Source: Trichuris trichiura (lineage: Eukaryota > Nematoda > Enoplea > Trichinellida > Trichuridae). From it: a DNA stretch of 64,000 bases. Shown here piece by piece: positions 46,985 to 57,389 of the stretch. Location: positions 186,001 through 250,000 of the forward strand of contig JBAJFE010000049.1 of assembly GCA_037903355.1 (NCBI GenBank), given 5' to 3'. The position numbers and the translations under genes are program-made. Below the pieces are notes generated by a model. It searched no databases. It was not told where the DNA came from and saw nothing but the letters and a program-made list of their open reading frames with translations. Numbering within the stretch: the stretch's first letter is position 1; every line of letters begins with the position of its first letter.

Positions 46985-47560
46985 GAAGGGGGTCTTAAAC
47001 TCGAAAGTCGAAATACAGAAAGTCAGAAGACCAAATGGTCTAAATACCAAAATTTGAAGTACTGAAGTCCTATTACCGAATGGTCATAACGTCGCATGGT
47101 AAAAATACCGATAGTCGTAACACAGAAAGTGGAAATACTGCAGTGGCGGTTAAAATCCTGAAAAGGTCGAAAGTGTACTGTAAAGTTAGCTATTATGGCA
47201 GTTGTGCATCGGCTTCTTCTAAGTAGGGAACGTATTTAAGTGGAGGCGTTATTATACTGCGCTTGTTTTTTTTAGATAATTAACTTCGAACACCATAACT
47301 CTACTCAAACACATTCCTTATTTAGATGCCAATACATAACCGCCACAAAGCTAAACTTTGCAGTGTATCTTCGGCCTGTTCAGAATTTCAATCAATCGGG
47401 ACTTTGACCCTAACCCGAAATATTAAACGCTAGAAATGTCAAATGGTCAAAACAGCGAAAGTCATTATACTAAATTTCGACGTTCCATCCCATTGTAACT
47501 TTCGGTATTTTTACCTTTCGATATTTCCATTATTCAATCTAACGACTTCTGGTCATATGC
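46985..47560. repeat. Foldback element with quasi-periodic arms, copy D2
   Basis: The centre (47190-47412) is a diverged copy of the inverted repeat at 2.4-2.7 kb, with GGCAGTTGTGCATCGGC, GGAGGCGTTATTATACTG and GGGACTTTGACCC in the same order; one arm has lost about 20 bases. Outside it, both flanks are built of degenerate short units such as GAAAGTCGAAATAC, GAATGGTCATAAC and GTAAAAATACCGA, and the left flank is inverted relative to the right (GTAAAAATACCGATAG against CTTTCGGTATTTTTAC). This layout resembles FB/Galileo-type foldback transposons. Confidence 0.6.
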
Positions 47561-47635
47561 TCCAAGCCCATTCAAAACTATACATTCATATAATGTTTCC
47601 CAAGAAAATTGACGAATTAATAATAATTACCAGAT

Positions 47636-47859
47636 AATGAAAAAACTTTATTACGGATCGGTTCCGTTTATGTATATAAAAGAGACTCCGGAGCTTTCGG
47701 GTCATTCGAGACCCGTCATCAGGTCATAGGCTGATGACGGGTCTCGAATGACCCGAAAGCTCCGGAGTCTCTTTTATATACATAAACGGGAGCCGATCCG
47801 TAATAAAGTTTTTTCATTATGAAAATATATGGTCCCGTACCAAGACACCACGTTTTCAC
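47636..47859 (+). mobile_element. Foldback hairpin element, copy B1
   Basis: Bounded by 11-base duplications AATTACCAGAT at 47625-47635 and 47860-47870. The arms 47634-47722 and 47731-47820 are reverse complements with one mismatch and one single-base indel, around an eight-base loop. A one-sided tail (47821-47859) reads GAAAATATATGGTCCCGTAC, then CAAGACACCACGTTTTCAC, matching the tails of the other hairpins. Each arm holds a hammerhead-like core. Confidence 0.92.
47731..47775 (+). ncRNA. Hammerhead-like core in hairpin B1
   Basis: Order on the plus strand: CTGATGA, GGGTC paired with GACCC across TCGAAT, GAAAG, then a CTCCGGAG palindrome and TC. This follows the hammerhead arrangement of CUGAUGA, stem II, GAAA, stem III and a UH cleavage site, with one extra C after CTGATGA. 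The reverse arm encodes the same motif on the other strand. Confidence 0.45.
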
Positions 47860-47870
47860 AATTACCAGAT

Positions 47871-48740
47871 TAGAATAATGAAGACGTACGCGTTTATAAA
47901 TAACAAGTTATCATATGGGTTTGTTGCAGCAATTTATGCATCGAATGATGAACCAGTAAGCCATGCAGATGTCTCCTACGAATGGGGAAAAGACGACAAC
48001 GAAAATGAATCAGTGAATTATATGAATAATACGTTGCACGCAACCGAAAAGGAATCTAGTCCAGATCCGTCTTGTTCGTGGGAATAATTTTTTCTTTGCA
48101 TGTACGGAAGCATCCTAATGCTAGCCGAGGTGAGGAAGTTGCTATAAAGCACTTCCTACGTCATCAAGTCAGCCGAGAACGTTCTTGATAGATTGTGCGT
48201 CATGCAGCACTCAATGCATGCTTATGTAATGCCCGCTTTCAGTCTTTACAATATTCGTACTAAAAAAATGGAACCAGTTGCAGTAAAATTTCATGCCATG
48301 TATTCTCTTTAGTGTGCTTCAATTCCTCACGACGTGACTTGTGTTTCTGTCCTCGTAATGAAAGCTTGTAGGACGAAAAATTAATTTTTACACAAATGGT
48401 CACATTTTACAATACAACGGTTACAAATCAAACTTTCAGTACTTTTTTACATTTTGTCATTACAGTACTTACCAGTCTTCAGCGTTTTCATGAAGGGGCT
48501 GAAGGTGGGATCAGTCGTATACCGAAAGCTTTAGACTTTTTCGCAAAAATAGAGGAGCAAATGTGCTTAAAACTTCTGAATATTAAAACTAATGCAGATG
48601 TTTAAAAAATATGCTATATTTCGTCATACTATACTTAATGAGTCGTTAGGTATAAAGAGCGAAACTTAGGTTTCACCTACGCCAACCTGCATGCAGATAT
48701 AACTACTGCTGAAGAATCACAAGTATCCTCCTGTTTACAT
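47871..48740. other. Stretch between hairpins B1 and B2
   Basis: Contains an unrecognised 69-residue acidic frame (plus 47878-48087) starting eight bases after the B1 target duplication and another at 48396-48605. Neither has domain support. Confidence 0.35.
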
Positions 48741-48752
48741 AACATTACTGCA

Positions 48753-49242
48753 TTGAAAATATCTTTATTACGGATTCTCTCCCGTTGAGAAGTAAAATAA
48801 AAAGATTTTTTCTTCCTTCCGAAGATTTTGGGTCTGCCGCGACCCGTATTCAGCGGTCCAATGAAGTTTGTGGTGGTTACTGAGACGACATTGCCTTCCG
48901 TCACTTATCAACGTTTAAAACGAGAGTTTTAAAGTTCTTCATCTGTGTCTGAATGTCTGTTCTTCATCTGTCATCAAATTTCTGCAAGAATACTGGCAGC
49001 TGACAGCCACAGATGAAGAACTTTAAAACTCTCGTTTTAAACGTTGATAAGTGACGGAAGGCAATGTCGTCTCAGTAACTACCACAAACTTCTTTGGACC
49101 GCTGAAGACGGGTCGCGGCAGACCCGAAAGCTTCGGAAGGAAGAAAAAATCTTTTTATTTTACTTCTCAACGGGAGAGAATCCGTAATAAAGATATTTTC
49201 AATATGAAAACACACGCTCCCGTACAAAAGCATCATGTTTTC
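48753..49242 (+). mobile_element. Foldback hairpin element, copy B2 (490 bp)
   Basis: Bounded by 12-base duplications AACATTACTGCA at 48741-48752 and 49243-49254. The arms 48752-48947 and 49008-49203 (196 bases each) are reverse complements with about five mismatches, around a 60-base loop. A one-sided tail (49204-49242) reads ATGAAAACACACGCTCCCGT and ends GCATCATGTTTTCA. ACGGATTCTCTCCCGT and its complement link it to B1 (ACGGATCGGTTCCCGT-like). The nearly identical proteins predicted on opposite strands here are reflections of the hairpin, not genes. Confidence 0.93.
49102..49136 (+). ncRNA. Hammerhead-like core in hairpin B2
   Basis: CTGAAGA, GGGTC paired with GACCC across GCGGCA, then GAAAGCTTCGG. 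The corresponding motif in the opposite arm is damaged (its GAAA complement reads TTTT), so only the right arm keeps the core. No clear UH cleavage site follows, so this is weaker than the other two cores. Confidence 0.35.
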
Positions 49243-49254
49243 AACATTACTGCA

Positions 49255-50096
49255 ATTCTAACTTTGATTTTTAACGAGCGCAGCTCGTCCTTTACGTTGA
49301 TAGGGTACAAATAAGTCTCCTTTTAAAATTTATGGTAAATCTAAGTATATAGGGCATTTCAATGGAACTAAAATTGTTCGTTCTTGAACAAGGGAAGCTT
49401 TCCATCCAATCCTTGCCTAACAAGGAACAGCTTCGTGTCAACATACTTCAATGACAAACAGTCGCGGGAGATGAAACCGGCACCTTATATTTCCAAACTT
49501 AAAATGTTTCTAGCGTATTTTTTGTAATAAGAGCTCGTGTTTTCTCGCTGACTGAGGTAAGCTGTCTAAAATTCTTCGGCTACTTCAAAAACCGTGCACT
49601 AAACATCTGTCCGTACAAGAACTATCCGGGAATCGTAAGAACTAACGTTAAAGACCGCTACTCGTTTGGAAAGCCACACTAAACCTAAAAATATCAATTT
49701 TAAACTTTGCGAAATCAGTTTTCACAAGGATGAACTGTAATGAACCAAACGGAAAGGTAATTTACGACCATCCTGTGGAAAAGACTGGAATGCTAAAGTG
49801 AGAGAGCAAAGGTTCGAACAAGTACTGTGTCACTAAATTATAACTTATCTTAAAAGCAAATAGCATATACTTGGTGAAAAAATAATGGGAAACTAGCGAA
49901 GCGCGTAATTCGGAACATATTTACAAAAAAAGCATAGCACACGAAGACGGTCTCTGTCAAGATACCGTAATTCGGATCTTTTGTTTATTTTCGTTCGGAA
50001 AAGAAGCCACGAAGGAGTGGAAGATCATGTCCTCCGCTAGCTCAGAACTGGCACAGTGTTCTTATTACGAAAAAAAGTTGTATGAAAATTTATCTG
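49255..50096. other. Intergenic region downstream of YIPF5
   Basis: About 0.8 kb without a supported feature. Confidence 0.5.
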
Positions 50097-50873
50097 TTAA
50101 AAAATCGCAAGTAGGGCAAAAACGCCGTACAGTAAGCAGCAGGGATAAGCGATGAGAAGTCGTTGGCGATCCATACTCAAAGCTGTAACAAACAATTTCG
50201 AAGCGGATGTACTGCACCAAAGAACAGCAGCTGCCGCGAATAAGTATCCAGCTAGTCGCCTGCAAAAGGATTTATATGAAAAATGCGTAAAAACCAACCG
50301 ACTCGAATACTGGAATGATAGGACGGCCGCAACTGAAGACAACAAAACCATTGGCAAAAGGCAGTAACCGACAATACTGACGGTTGAAATAAAAGAAATA
50401 CCGCATTGAGTCATCAAATTGAGCAGAATAAAGAGGCCGACGCAACCAATGACACCAACTCCATAAATGTAACCAAACTGCAACTTGCCATGTAACAACA
50501 ACGTTGAGCCAAATAGCAAAGCGAATACGAAAGGTCCAGCCAGATCACAATCGTTAACTACCGAAGGGTCAGCCTCCTTGAAAGGATTTAAAACCGACAA
50601 TGTTTTCTGCCCGATATGACCAAAATTGATGCCCAATTCTTCGAGCAGCGGCAACTCGTCTTCCACATCTTCAGCAGAGTAGTGGTCCGGCGGGGCAGAA
50701 TAGGATGCAAAATTTCCGTAAGGCGACATGCCTTGGCTTGGCGCCTTCGGAATTGCGGGACTGCTGGGATAATAACTGGGCGAGTCCACATTTAGGGCAT
50801 CATTGGGAATATCGTAGCTTGTCCACTCGGCGTTCCCTGCATACCAACCAGACTGTTGCGAAAAACCGCTCAT
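50097..50873 (-). CDS. YIPF5: Yip1 domain protein, YIPF5/YIPF7-like
   Basis: An intronless 258-residue protein. The cytosolic N-terminus is rich in S, P, Y and G, as in this family. The conserved segment DELPLLEELGINFGHIGQKT leads into the Yip1 domain (VLNPFKEADPSVVNDCDLAGPFVFALLFG), which has five hydrophobic membrane segments, the first starting with the conserved DLAGP motif and ending near YPCCLLYGVFALLAIF. YIPF5 cycles between ER exit sites and the Golgi, binds Rab/Ypt GTPases and supports vesicle traffic. The start MSGFSQQSGWY resembles other YIPF5 proteins. Confidence 0.95.
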   Translation of the reverse strand: MSGFSQQSGWYAGNAEWTSYDIPNDALNVDSPSYYPSSPAIPKAPSQGMSPYGNFASYSAPPDHYSAEDVEDELPLLEELGINFGHIGQKTLSVLNPFKEADPSVVNDCDLAGPFVFALLFGSTLLLHGKLQFGYIYGVGVIGCVGLFILLNLMTQCGISFISTVSIVGYCLLPMVLLSSVAAVLSFQYSSRLVFTHFSYKSFCRRLAGYLFAAAAVLWCSTSASKLFVTALSMDRQRLLIAYPCCLLYGVFALLAIF

Positions 50874-53800
50874 TGCTAGACGACTAAAAGCATTCGTAAC
50901 AACGAGCTCGATTTGTTAACTTTATTTTTTCGCAAGTTCGAAAATTTACGGATACTTGTAGAAAAACCGGTAGATACAAAGTAGTAAATTCTAAGCATTG
51001 CTTACCCGAATGCTACGGATGAATCTGTGGTAAAGCTAGCCTCGATGGCTTTTAACGCGTACAGAAGTTTTGCTCATTGCTTTTTGCGTGCAGGGACAAT
51101 AGAATCTCCTGAAGCTATATTCATGAGCCACGTAATTTAACCGCTTCGAAAGGCATACCAAAGGAGCTCCGATTCATGGTGGACAAACGTTTAGGTTAGG
51201 TAAGAAGGAAAACTATGTTTGTAAGCTAAACTACATTAAGTGTTCAGTGAGAGATACAAATTTTGTTAAGTGAATATTGCTAAATAACCTGCAAACTTTT
51301 CAGCAGCATTTTATTGGCGAAGTAAAGCGACTTTTGGTAAGGTTTTAGGCGGTAAAGTTAGTCTACGTAAACAAGCTTCGATTTACAAGTAGGCAGAAAA
51401 TATGGCATGTATTCCAGTTTCCACACTACGTTAAATGAGCAAAAAATAGTATTCCTCTTGTTAGCCGATTTTTTGTGAGGTACTAACTGATTTTTCTATT
51501 TCAGTTTACCTAGGCGCATTTGCATGTCTGATTTTTGGCTCCTTCCTTCCACTCTTCTTACAAGTATAAATAGTTTTAATATGGCAAGTTTACTCAAAAG
51601 TGAATGGACATTTTTGTTCAGCTTCATTGACTTATCACTAAACAGGACTGAAAAAAGCTTATCATTTCTTTTTCTGCTGCTTTTTAATGTTATTGTCGGA
51701 AATGCTTTGCTCGTCAAATGTAGTAAGTCAGAATAACGTAAATGTCTTTACTCTTTTTACAAATCCCGACAAGTAAACGACACGCAGGCAGACTTCCTCC
51801 ATTACGAATACAGTAGACTAAATGATCATCAGGTTATTTCGATTGGACATACGCAGCTGGGCCCGGAACTGGCCTCGACAGTCAATACATACGAAGTCGT
51901 TGAGACTTGCAGCATTTATTTCTAAGCGTAACTGTTGAAATGCGGCGACAATATGAACTGAACGCAAGAGGTTCTGATAGCTTTAGAAGTCGCAGCGACG
52001 ATGAAAAACCATAGCAGAAAAGCCACATGAGTTATGAACTAGAAGATTTAACTACGCTGTGATGTGCTCTATGCTAAACCACAAACGCACCGCTGGAGTA
52101 AAATCAAAAGGTAGAGCAAGCTTGGAAACTGCCACCCTTGCTTTAAGGATCGGATCTCTAAAGAAATTGGATTCGATTCTGAGTTTTTTGTTGACTGAAT
52201 GTTCGAAATGGGACCAGTTGCTACGCTGGCTGATTTCGATCAAAATTTTTTCCCTGAAAATCCAGCAATGGAGAGAGGTGTCTCTCCACTCGTTATTGTG
52301 TTAGTAGCGTTCCTAGTAACCGCGTGCGCGTGGCGGTTCTTCGGTTCGTTTGGCCTATCTGTTCTGTGATTCTGACTTTACCAGTATAACACGATGGTTG
52401 CAAGCAGTCTTCATAAATCTCTTTTGCGATTGACATTACGATTCATCGCTTCAAAAATAATAAAAATGGACCTTCAACAATTCATCAAAGCATGCGGATT
52501 AGCTTATCCTGTAAGTTAGTCAGTTGAAAAATACCGCATGAAGTTTCAGAACGTGATATCACGTTCTGTATGCCAAAAAAATGTATGCGCAAGTGATTTG
52601 CTCAGTCCTTAAGCAGCAAAATAGATAGGCCCAGTACTCATCGTGCAAAACTTGTTTTCTTCCTTGCGAAGTTGAGGTTGATAAAATGTGGGTTGCTTTA
52701 AAAAACAGACGAAAATAATCTGTCATAATTTGTTAGCGCTTCAGTTTCGCAAACGATTGACCATTAACGGTTAGATAACGTGCATCTGCAGATTTTTCCA
52801 TGCTGCAGTGACATTAACAGATCCGTTACGCAGTAATGCGCAGTCAGCACGAATTAGAGCAGAAATGAATTGGCACAAAATCACAACATTTCCTTTTCCG
52901 TTAGCCGTCATGTTGGACTGATTTCTCTTTCATATGTAACTGTAGCATACGTTAAGATCATAAGAAAGGTCATTCATAAGCCCATTAAAAGTGCGCAGAT
53001 AATTTGTTTGTTTTTAAGTATCAAGGAAAGATGCTGCCTCTTGAAATAGAATGAAGTTCCTTCGTGTTATGCCCTACTTCACATGAAAGATAAAGCAGGC
53101 AGCAATGGTGGCATTCTTTAGTATAGTCTATTAGACATTCGGATCAATTACACAATCAATTTAAATAACTGAACTTCGAGTAGAAGTTTCCAGAGGAAGG
53201 CACTGATGATACTTTTGGGGGTGAAGTTGATTCCACATTTCATTTCTTGCTGTATTACTTAGCGCTACTCGTTTTGTTGCCATTAGTAGCCGCTGGAATG
53301 AGCCGCTCAGAAAAGGGCTGCAAGTGCGTTAACATTATGTAAATGCTAATAAGTAATTCACTTTAGGTGAAGCCAGCAAAAATTGGATAATCAGATATTT
53401 TGATACAACGCCTAATAACAAACATCTTATGCATTTTGTAACATCTGTTCTACTGCTGGCGCACCAATGATGTAAGTATCTTTATTATCACCGCTTCAAT
53501 TTCAGTTCTCGCAAAAAAGAGTTGCTTTTCGGGATTAGTATGAGTAGCAGTGAAATAGCCGCGCGAAACTATCACCGCGCAATCTTTACTGTATGTAGCG
53601 CTTCAGTTACCATGCTTATTTTTTGGTGAAATTCACTGCGTATGAAAATGTTGGAGCATAAATTACATTAGAGTTATACGAACCCTTTTGGTTTGTTCTG
53701 AAGGTTTGCCAGGCGACTTTCACACGCAAGGAAGGGTCTATGAATTGTGAAATAAGTCGGTTAATATATGACAGATGCCAAAAACGTGTTTATTAACGGA

Positions 53801-53894
53801 TAAGCGCGAAGTACAGTAGTAACCTTACTACCATTGGCTATCAGTGGTCACCTCGGTGAACCAATGGCAGCTTTTTTGTTCTAACGCAGCTCGA

Positions 53895-53965
<71 letters not shown>

Positions 53966-55607
53966 TTAGCCTTTAAAGAAAGGTGATTATTTTGGTAATT
54001 TAAATTTTGAGATGGGAGCTAGCCTTGAAGGACATTTGTCAGATCTTTTTGTAGGCAACATTAGGTAACGGAGTAGAGTTACTGAACTGCTTCCATTTTT
54101 CTCAATTCTTAGAACGAACCTTAAGTCTCGTTATCTGCAAAGCATTTATTTGTAAACAAAGCAAAACTTCACTCCTTTGTAAACAACTCGAAAGGGGTAT
54201 TGTTAGCCCCTGGGATTTCCTCTACGTGTGCCAAATTTTGATAGAATTAAACGGGGCGAGCAACATGATGATAGGCTTAAAGATGCTAGACAATTCAAGT
54301 CTTCACTAGGTGGAGAATCAAGAAGCAGCATCTGTACTTTTGGGCTCAAACAGAAAGAGCTAAAGATTGAGTGATAAAGTTAAGCATTTTCAAATTAAAA
54401 ACTTAATTAGCGGGCAGGGATTGTTGCTGTTGGTAGTCTGCCAATGGTTTCGATTTTTGGATAGCCGTTTTTATCCGCTGATGAAAGACTAGCAAATCAT
54501 CTGCGAGAAATCAGAGAAGGATTCTTCTCCTGTATGAGCAGAAAGAGTAGAATAGACAGTTTCAGGACATCTTGCAACAAATGCATTAGTGGTTACTTCC
54601 TCTGCTAACTACAACGGATTTTTTGAATTTGAATTTTCGCGCACATTATAACTAACTTGAAAATCAACTTCCCTTCTATCGATCGACGGGCATATTGGAA
54701 AAAAGTTGTAGCCCACGTACATACAAGTCTTCAAGGCAACCAGTGCGATTGCTTGCAAATGGCTTCATTTGCACTTCGCCCCTTTGTCTTTTTTCGTACC
54801 AGTCTGATTTACCAGCCACCGCAGTAAGTGATTGCACATTCTCAAATATGCGCACTTGTTGAACTGCTTAGTTGATCAACCTCATCGAATTGCAGTGCTA
54901 GACAGGTCAAGTTAAAGAAAGGCGAGGTAATTGCGTGCACGATTCATATGCGCTCGGCAAATTTGTTCTGCCTACCATGGTGGGCTTACTGATTAAGAAC
55001 TATTCTAAATAGGGGTCATCAGTCGTACGAATTATGACAGATGAATTTTCCCTTACCGGGCTGGCGTGCTGAATGGTATTCATCATGTCAGATGCAACAG
55101 GGCAAAATAAGAATCGTTGCCAACGCTCAAGCTGCGGTTGGTCGACTAAGTGCATTCATTACAGTTTTTCTACAGGGCAGGACGTTTTAGTGTGTATAAG
55201 ATAGGTGTTTATTTTTCTTCTGTTTGCCTGTGCTATTTTGGGGAGCAACGACGTTGCGGTAGCGCGAAATACATTTGCTTCGCTTAGCTTCTGCTACGAT
55301 GCCTTCTCAGGGTGCATCTGTTAACTTCAATTAAGGGCTGTGTGTCCTAAGTTCGACTTTCTATTCTTGCTCTGCTTCGTTCAAGGACTTGCCAACCTTT
55401 TGTGTTGGCAAATGCCGCAAGTATGACATTGGCTCGCTACACCTTGCATGCAAACAAGTCAACAGGCCGTTAGGTTGGCTTACGGCCGAACAGTTTGCAA
55501 GAGTACAGATAAGAACGGTGACGCTTAACGAACTTGCAGAGCGAGCGTAGTAATGGATTTTGTAAAGAGCCGAACTCCTACTGTTTACAAGTGCTAGCAA
55601 GCGTCAT
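50874..55607. other. Gene-poor stretch between YIPF5 and the KCNQ-like gene
   Basis: About 4.7 kb. It contains an ATT microsatellite and a region near 52052-52304 open on both strands (81 codons plus, 63 minus) whose product I do not recognise. No coherent exon chain was found. Confidence 0.4.
53897..53966. repeat. (ATT)n microsatellite
   Basis: About 23 consecutive ATT units. Confidence 0.96.
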
Positions 55608-57389
55608 ATGATGGTGTTTGAATGCGCTCGTTTATCTGTTTACAAATATCGCATTTATCACTACTTGGAAAAACCGCATAAGGTTAGGCATACAGTTTAC
55701 CAGGTGCTTGTTTTCTTTTTTGTTGTCACCATATTTTGCCTCAGTCATTTCGTATCTTCTGCCAGCGCATCTAAAGCAGCCAATATCAGCTACGTGGCTA
55801 TCGCTTGTTCGATTCTTTCGACATTAGACTGGCTGCTGCTTTCTCTACTGTTATGCGAACTGGTCCTTCGTTTATGGGTTCTCGATCTGGATCCTTCTTG
55901 TCAAGGTAGCCTTGGTCGTTTACGCTACTTGCTTAATTGGCGCTGCTGGACGGATATTATAGTGCTGAGCGCTACCGGCGTCCTAGCCGTCAGAAATTTT
56001 ATTCCTACAAAACCGCAGTTGGACGATTTACGGCTTCTGCAGATCCTGCGAATTCTTTTAGTAGACCGCCGCGCTTCCGCTTGGAGCGTTTTGCGCCGCG
56101 TATTGGTGCTGCACAGGATCGAATTGTTAGCCAGTTCATACCTCTGCCTTATTGGTATGCTCTTTTTGGCCACCACGGTGTATCATTTGGAAAGCACATC
56201 TGGCAACAGCACATTTAACGACTACGGAGATGCCATCTATTGGAGCGTAACGACGGCAACAACTATTGGGTACGGTGACTATACAATTAATAGTTGGTGG
56301 TCGAAATTGCTTACTGCATTGTTTTGCTTTTTCCTTGTTTCACTTGCGTCTATCCAATCGTCCGTGTTGGGTGTTGGCTTAGCATGCATGCTGCAAGATG
56401 ACGAGCTCAAGAAAATGAAACGTAAGCAGCGTCCTTTGGCAGCAAAGGTGCTGCAGTGTTGGTGGCGAGCCCATTTGATCAGCACGCGTTTTGATAGAAT
56501 TCCAGTCTATCGCTACGAGATGTTGCAAAAGCTGCTAGCCTACGAAATGTCCCTGGGAGGCGGCTCGTCAATGGGAAAAGTTCGCAGTAGCCTTTTAGAG
56601 AACTTGAAAGCTCGCCTAAACACTCTGTCTGGCATAAATACTGCGTTTGCCAAGGCGACGCAAAAGCTGGCTCTTAAGGAGCAACGCGGTCGAATGTCAA
56701 AGCATGCCAACTCTTCACTAGCTGCCCTGATGTTCACTGGCGGGTCGTCTGATGGAAACATGAAAAAGATTCCACTTTCATCTCGCAGTACTGCGTGCTG
56801 CGTTGAAGTAAAGGTATCTCCGGAAACTGCAGGAGATAAACCCCCTAACTGCCGAACAAACCGCCTTTCGCTGGAGCTGCTTCTCAAGGGAGAAGAAAGT
56901 CATAATGTGGCCCCTCTGACCCGTAGTTCATCGGACAATGGTGGTCATATTAACATATCGAACCATCACAAGATAGCGTTAAGGGCAGTGTGGCTTTGGC
57001 GATTTTTTAGCGCTAAACGAAAATTTAAAAAGACGCGGCAGTATTATGATTTGTACGACGTCTCACAGCAGCTAAGCGAAAGTGAATCAATTCAACTTCA
57101 GGAAATGAACCGCCTGATAAGCCGTTTTGAAATGGTCTTTGGCAGGACGACTGCGTCAGCATCGCCCAGCTCGACGGAGCAGGATCTGCTCAGCCGACTG
57201 GGAGCAGTCGAGTCGAAGCTTGACTATATGAACGTCACTTTGGAGGCGTTAATTTCCCAAGCTCGCCTTATGAGAAGCGTGCTTAAGGGAGAGCGTCCCA
57301 AGAAGGACCCTGATTGGGAAGGCCGCAAGAAGCCAAGATTTCAGCTAAGCGAAATCATATCACTGCCTACTGAAATGGAGCGTATGTGA
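55608..57389 (+). CDS. KCNQ-like (Kv7) voltage-gated potassium channel, intronless
   Basis: A single 593-residue frame. Six membrane segments lie between residues about 30 and 262. S4 reads LRLLQILRILLVDRRASAWS (141-160), close to KCNQ but with fewer arginines. The selectivity filter is TTIGYGD (218-224). The post-S6 region has the KCNQ calmodulin-binding helix A with an IQ-like AAKVLQCWWRAH and helix B KIALRAVWLWRFFSAKRKF, followed by YDLYDVSQQL and a short coiled coil (LLSRLGAVESKLDYM) near the C-terminus, as in Kv7 assembly domains. In S6 the usual PAG hinge of KCNQ is replaced by QSS (250-252). KCNQ genes are normally intron-rich, so an intact intronless copy may be a retrogene. The two adjacent ATGs at 55608 and 55611 are both possible starts. 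Confidence 0.85.
   Translation: MMVFECARLSVYKYRIYHYLEKPHKVRHTVYQVLVFFFVVTIFCLSHFVSSASASKAANISYVAIACSILSTLDWLLLSLLLCELVLRLWVLDLDPSCQGSLGRLRYLLNWRCWTDIIVLSATGVLAVRNFIPTKPQLDDLRLLQILRILLVDRRASAWSVLRRVLVLHRIELLASSYLCLIGMLFLATTVYHLESTSGNSTFNDYGDAIYWSVTTATTIGYGDYTINSWWSKLLTALFCFFLVSLASIQSSVLGVGLACMLQDDELKKMKRKQRPLAAKVLQCWWRAHLISTRFDRIPVYRYEMLQKLLAYEMSLGGGSSMGKVRSSLLENLKARLNTLSGINTAFAKATQKLALKEQRGRMSKHANSSLAALMFTGGSSDGNMKKIPLSSRSTACCVEVKVSPETAGDKPPNCRTNRLSLELLLKGEESHNVAPLTRSSSDNGGHINISNHHKIALRAVWLWRFFSAKRKFKKTRQYYDLYDVSQQLSESESIQLQEMNRLISRFEMVFGRTTASASPSSTEQDLLSRLGAVESKLDYMNVTLEALISQARLMRSVLKGERPKKDPDWEGRKKPRFQLSEIISLPTEMERM

Noticed and set aside
48677..49314. Two nearly identical proteins (starting MTEGNVVSVTTTNF) on opposite strands
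   Set aside because: They are the two arms of hairpin B2 read outward; the identity reflects the inverted repeat, not duplicated genes.
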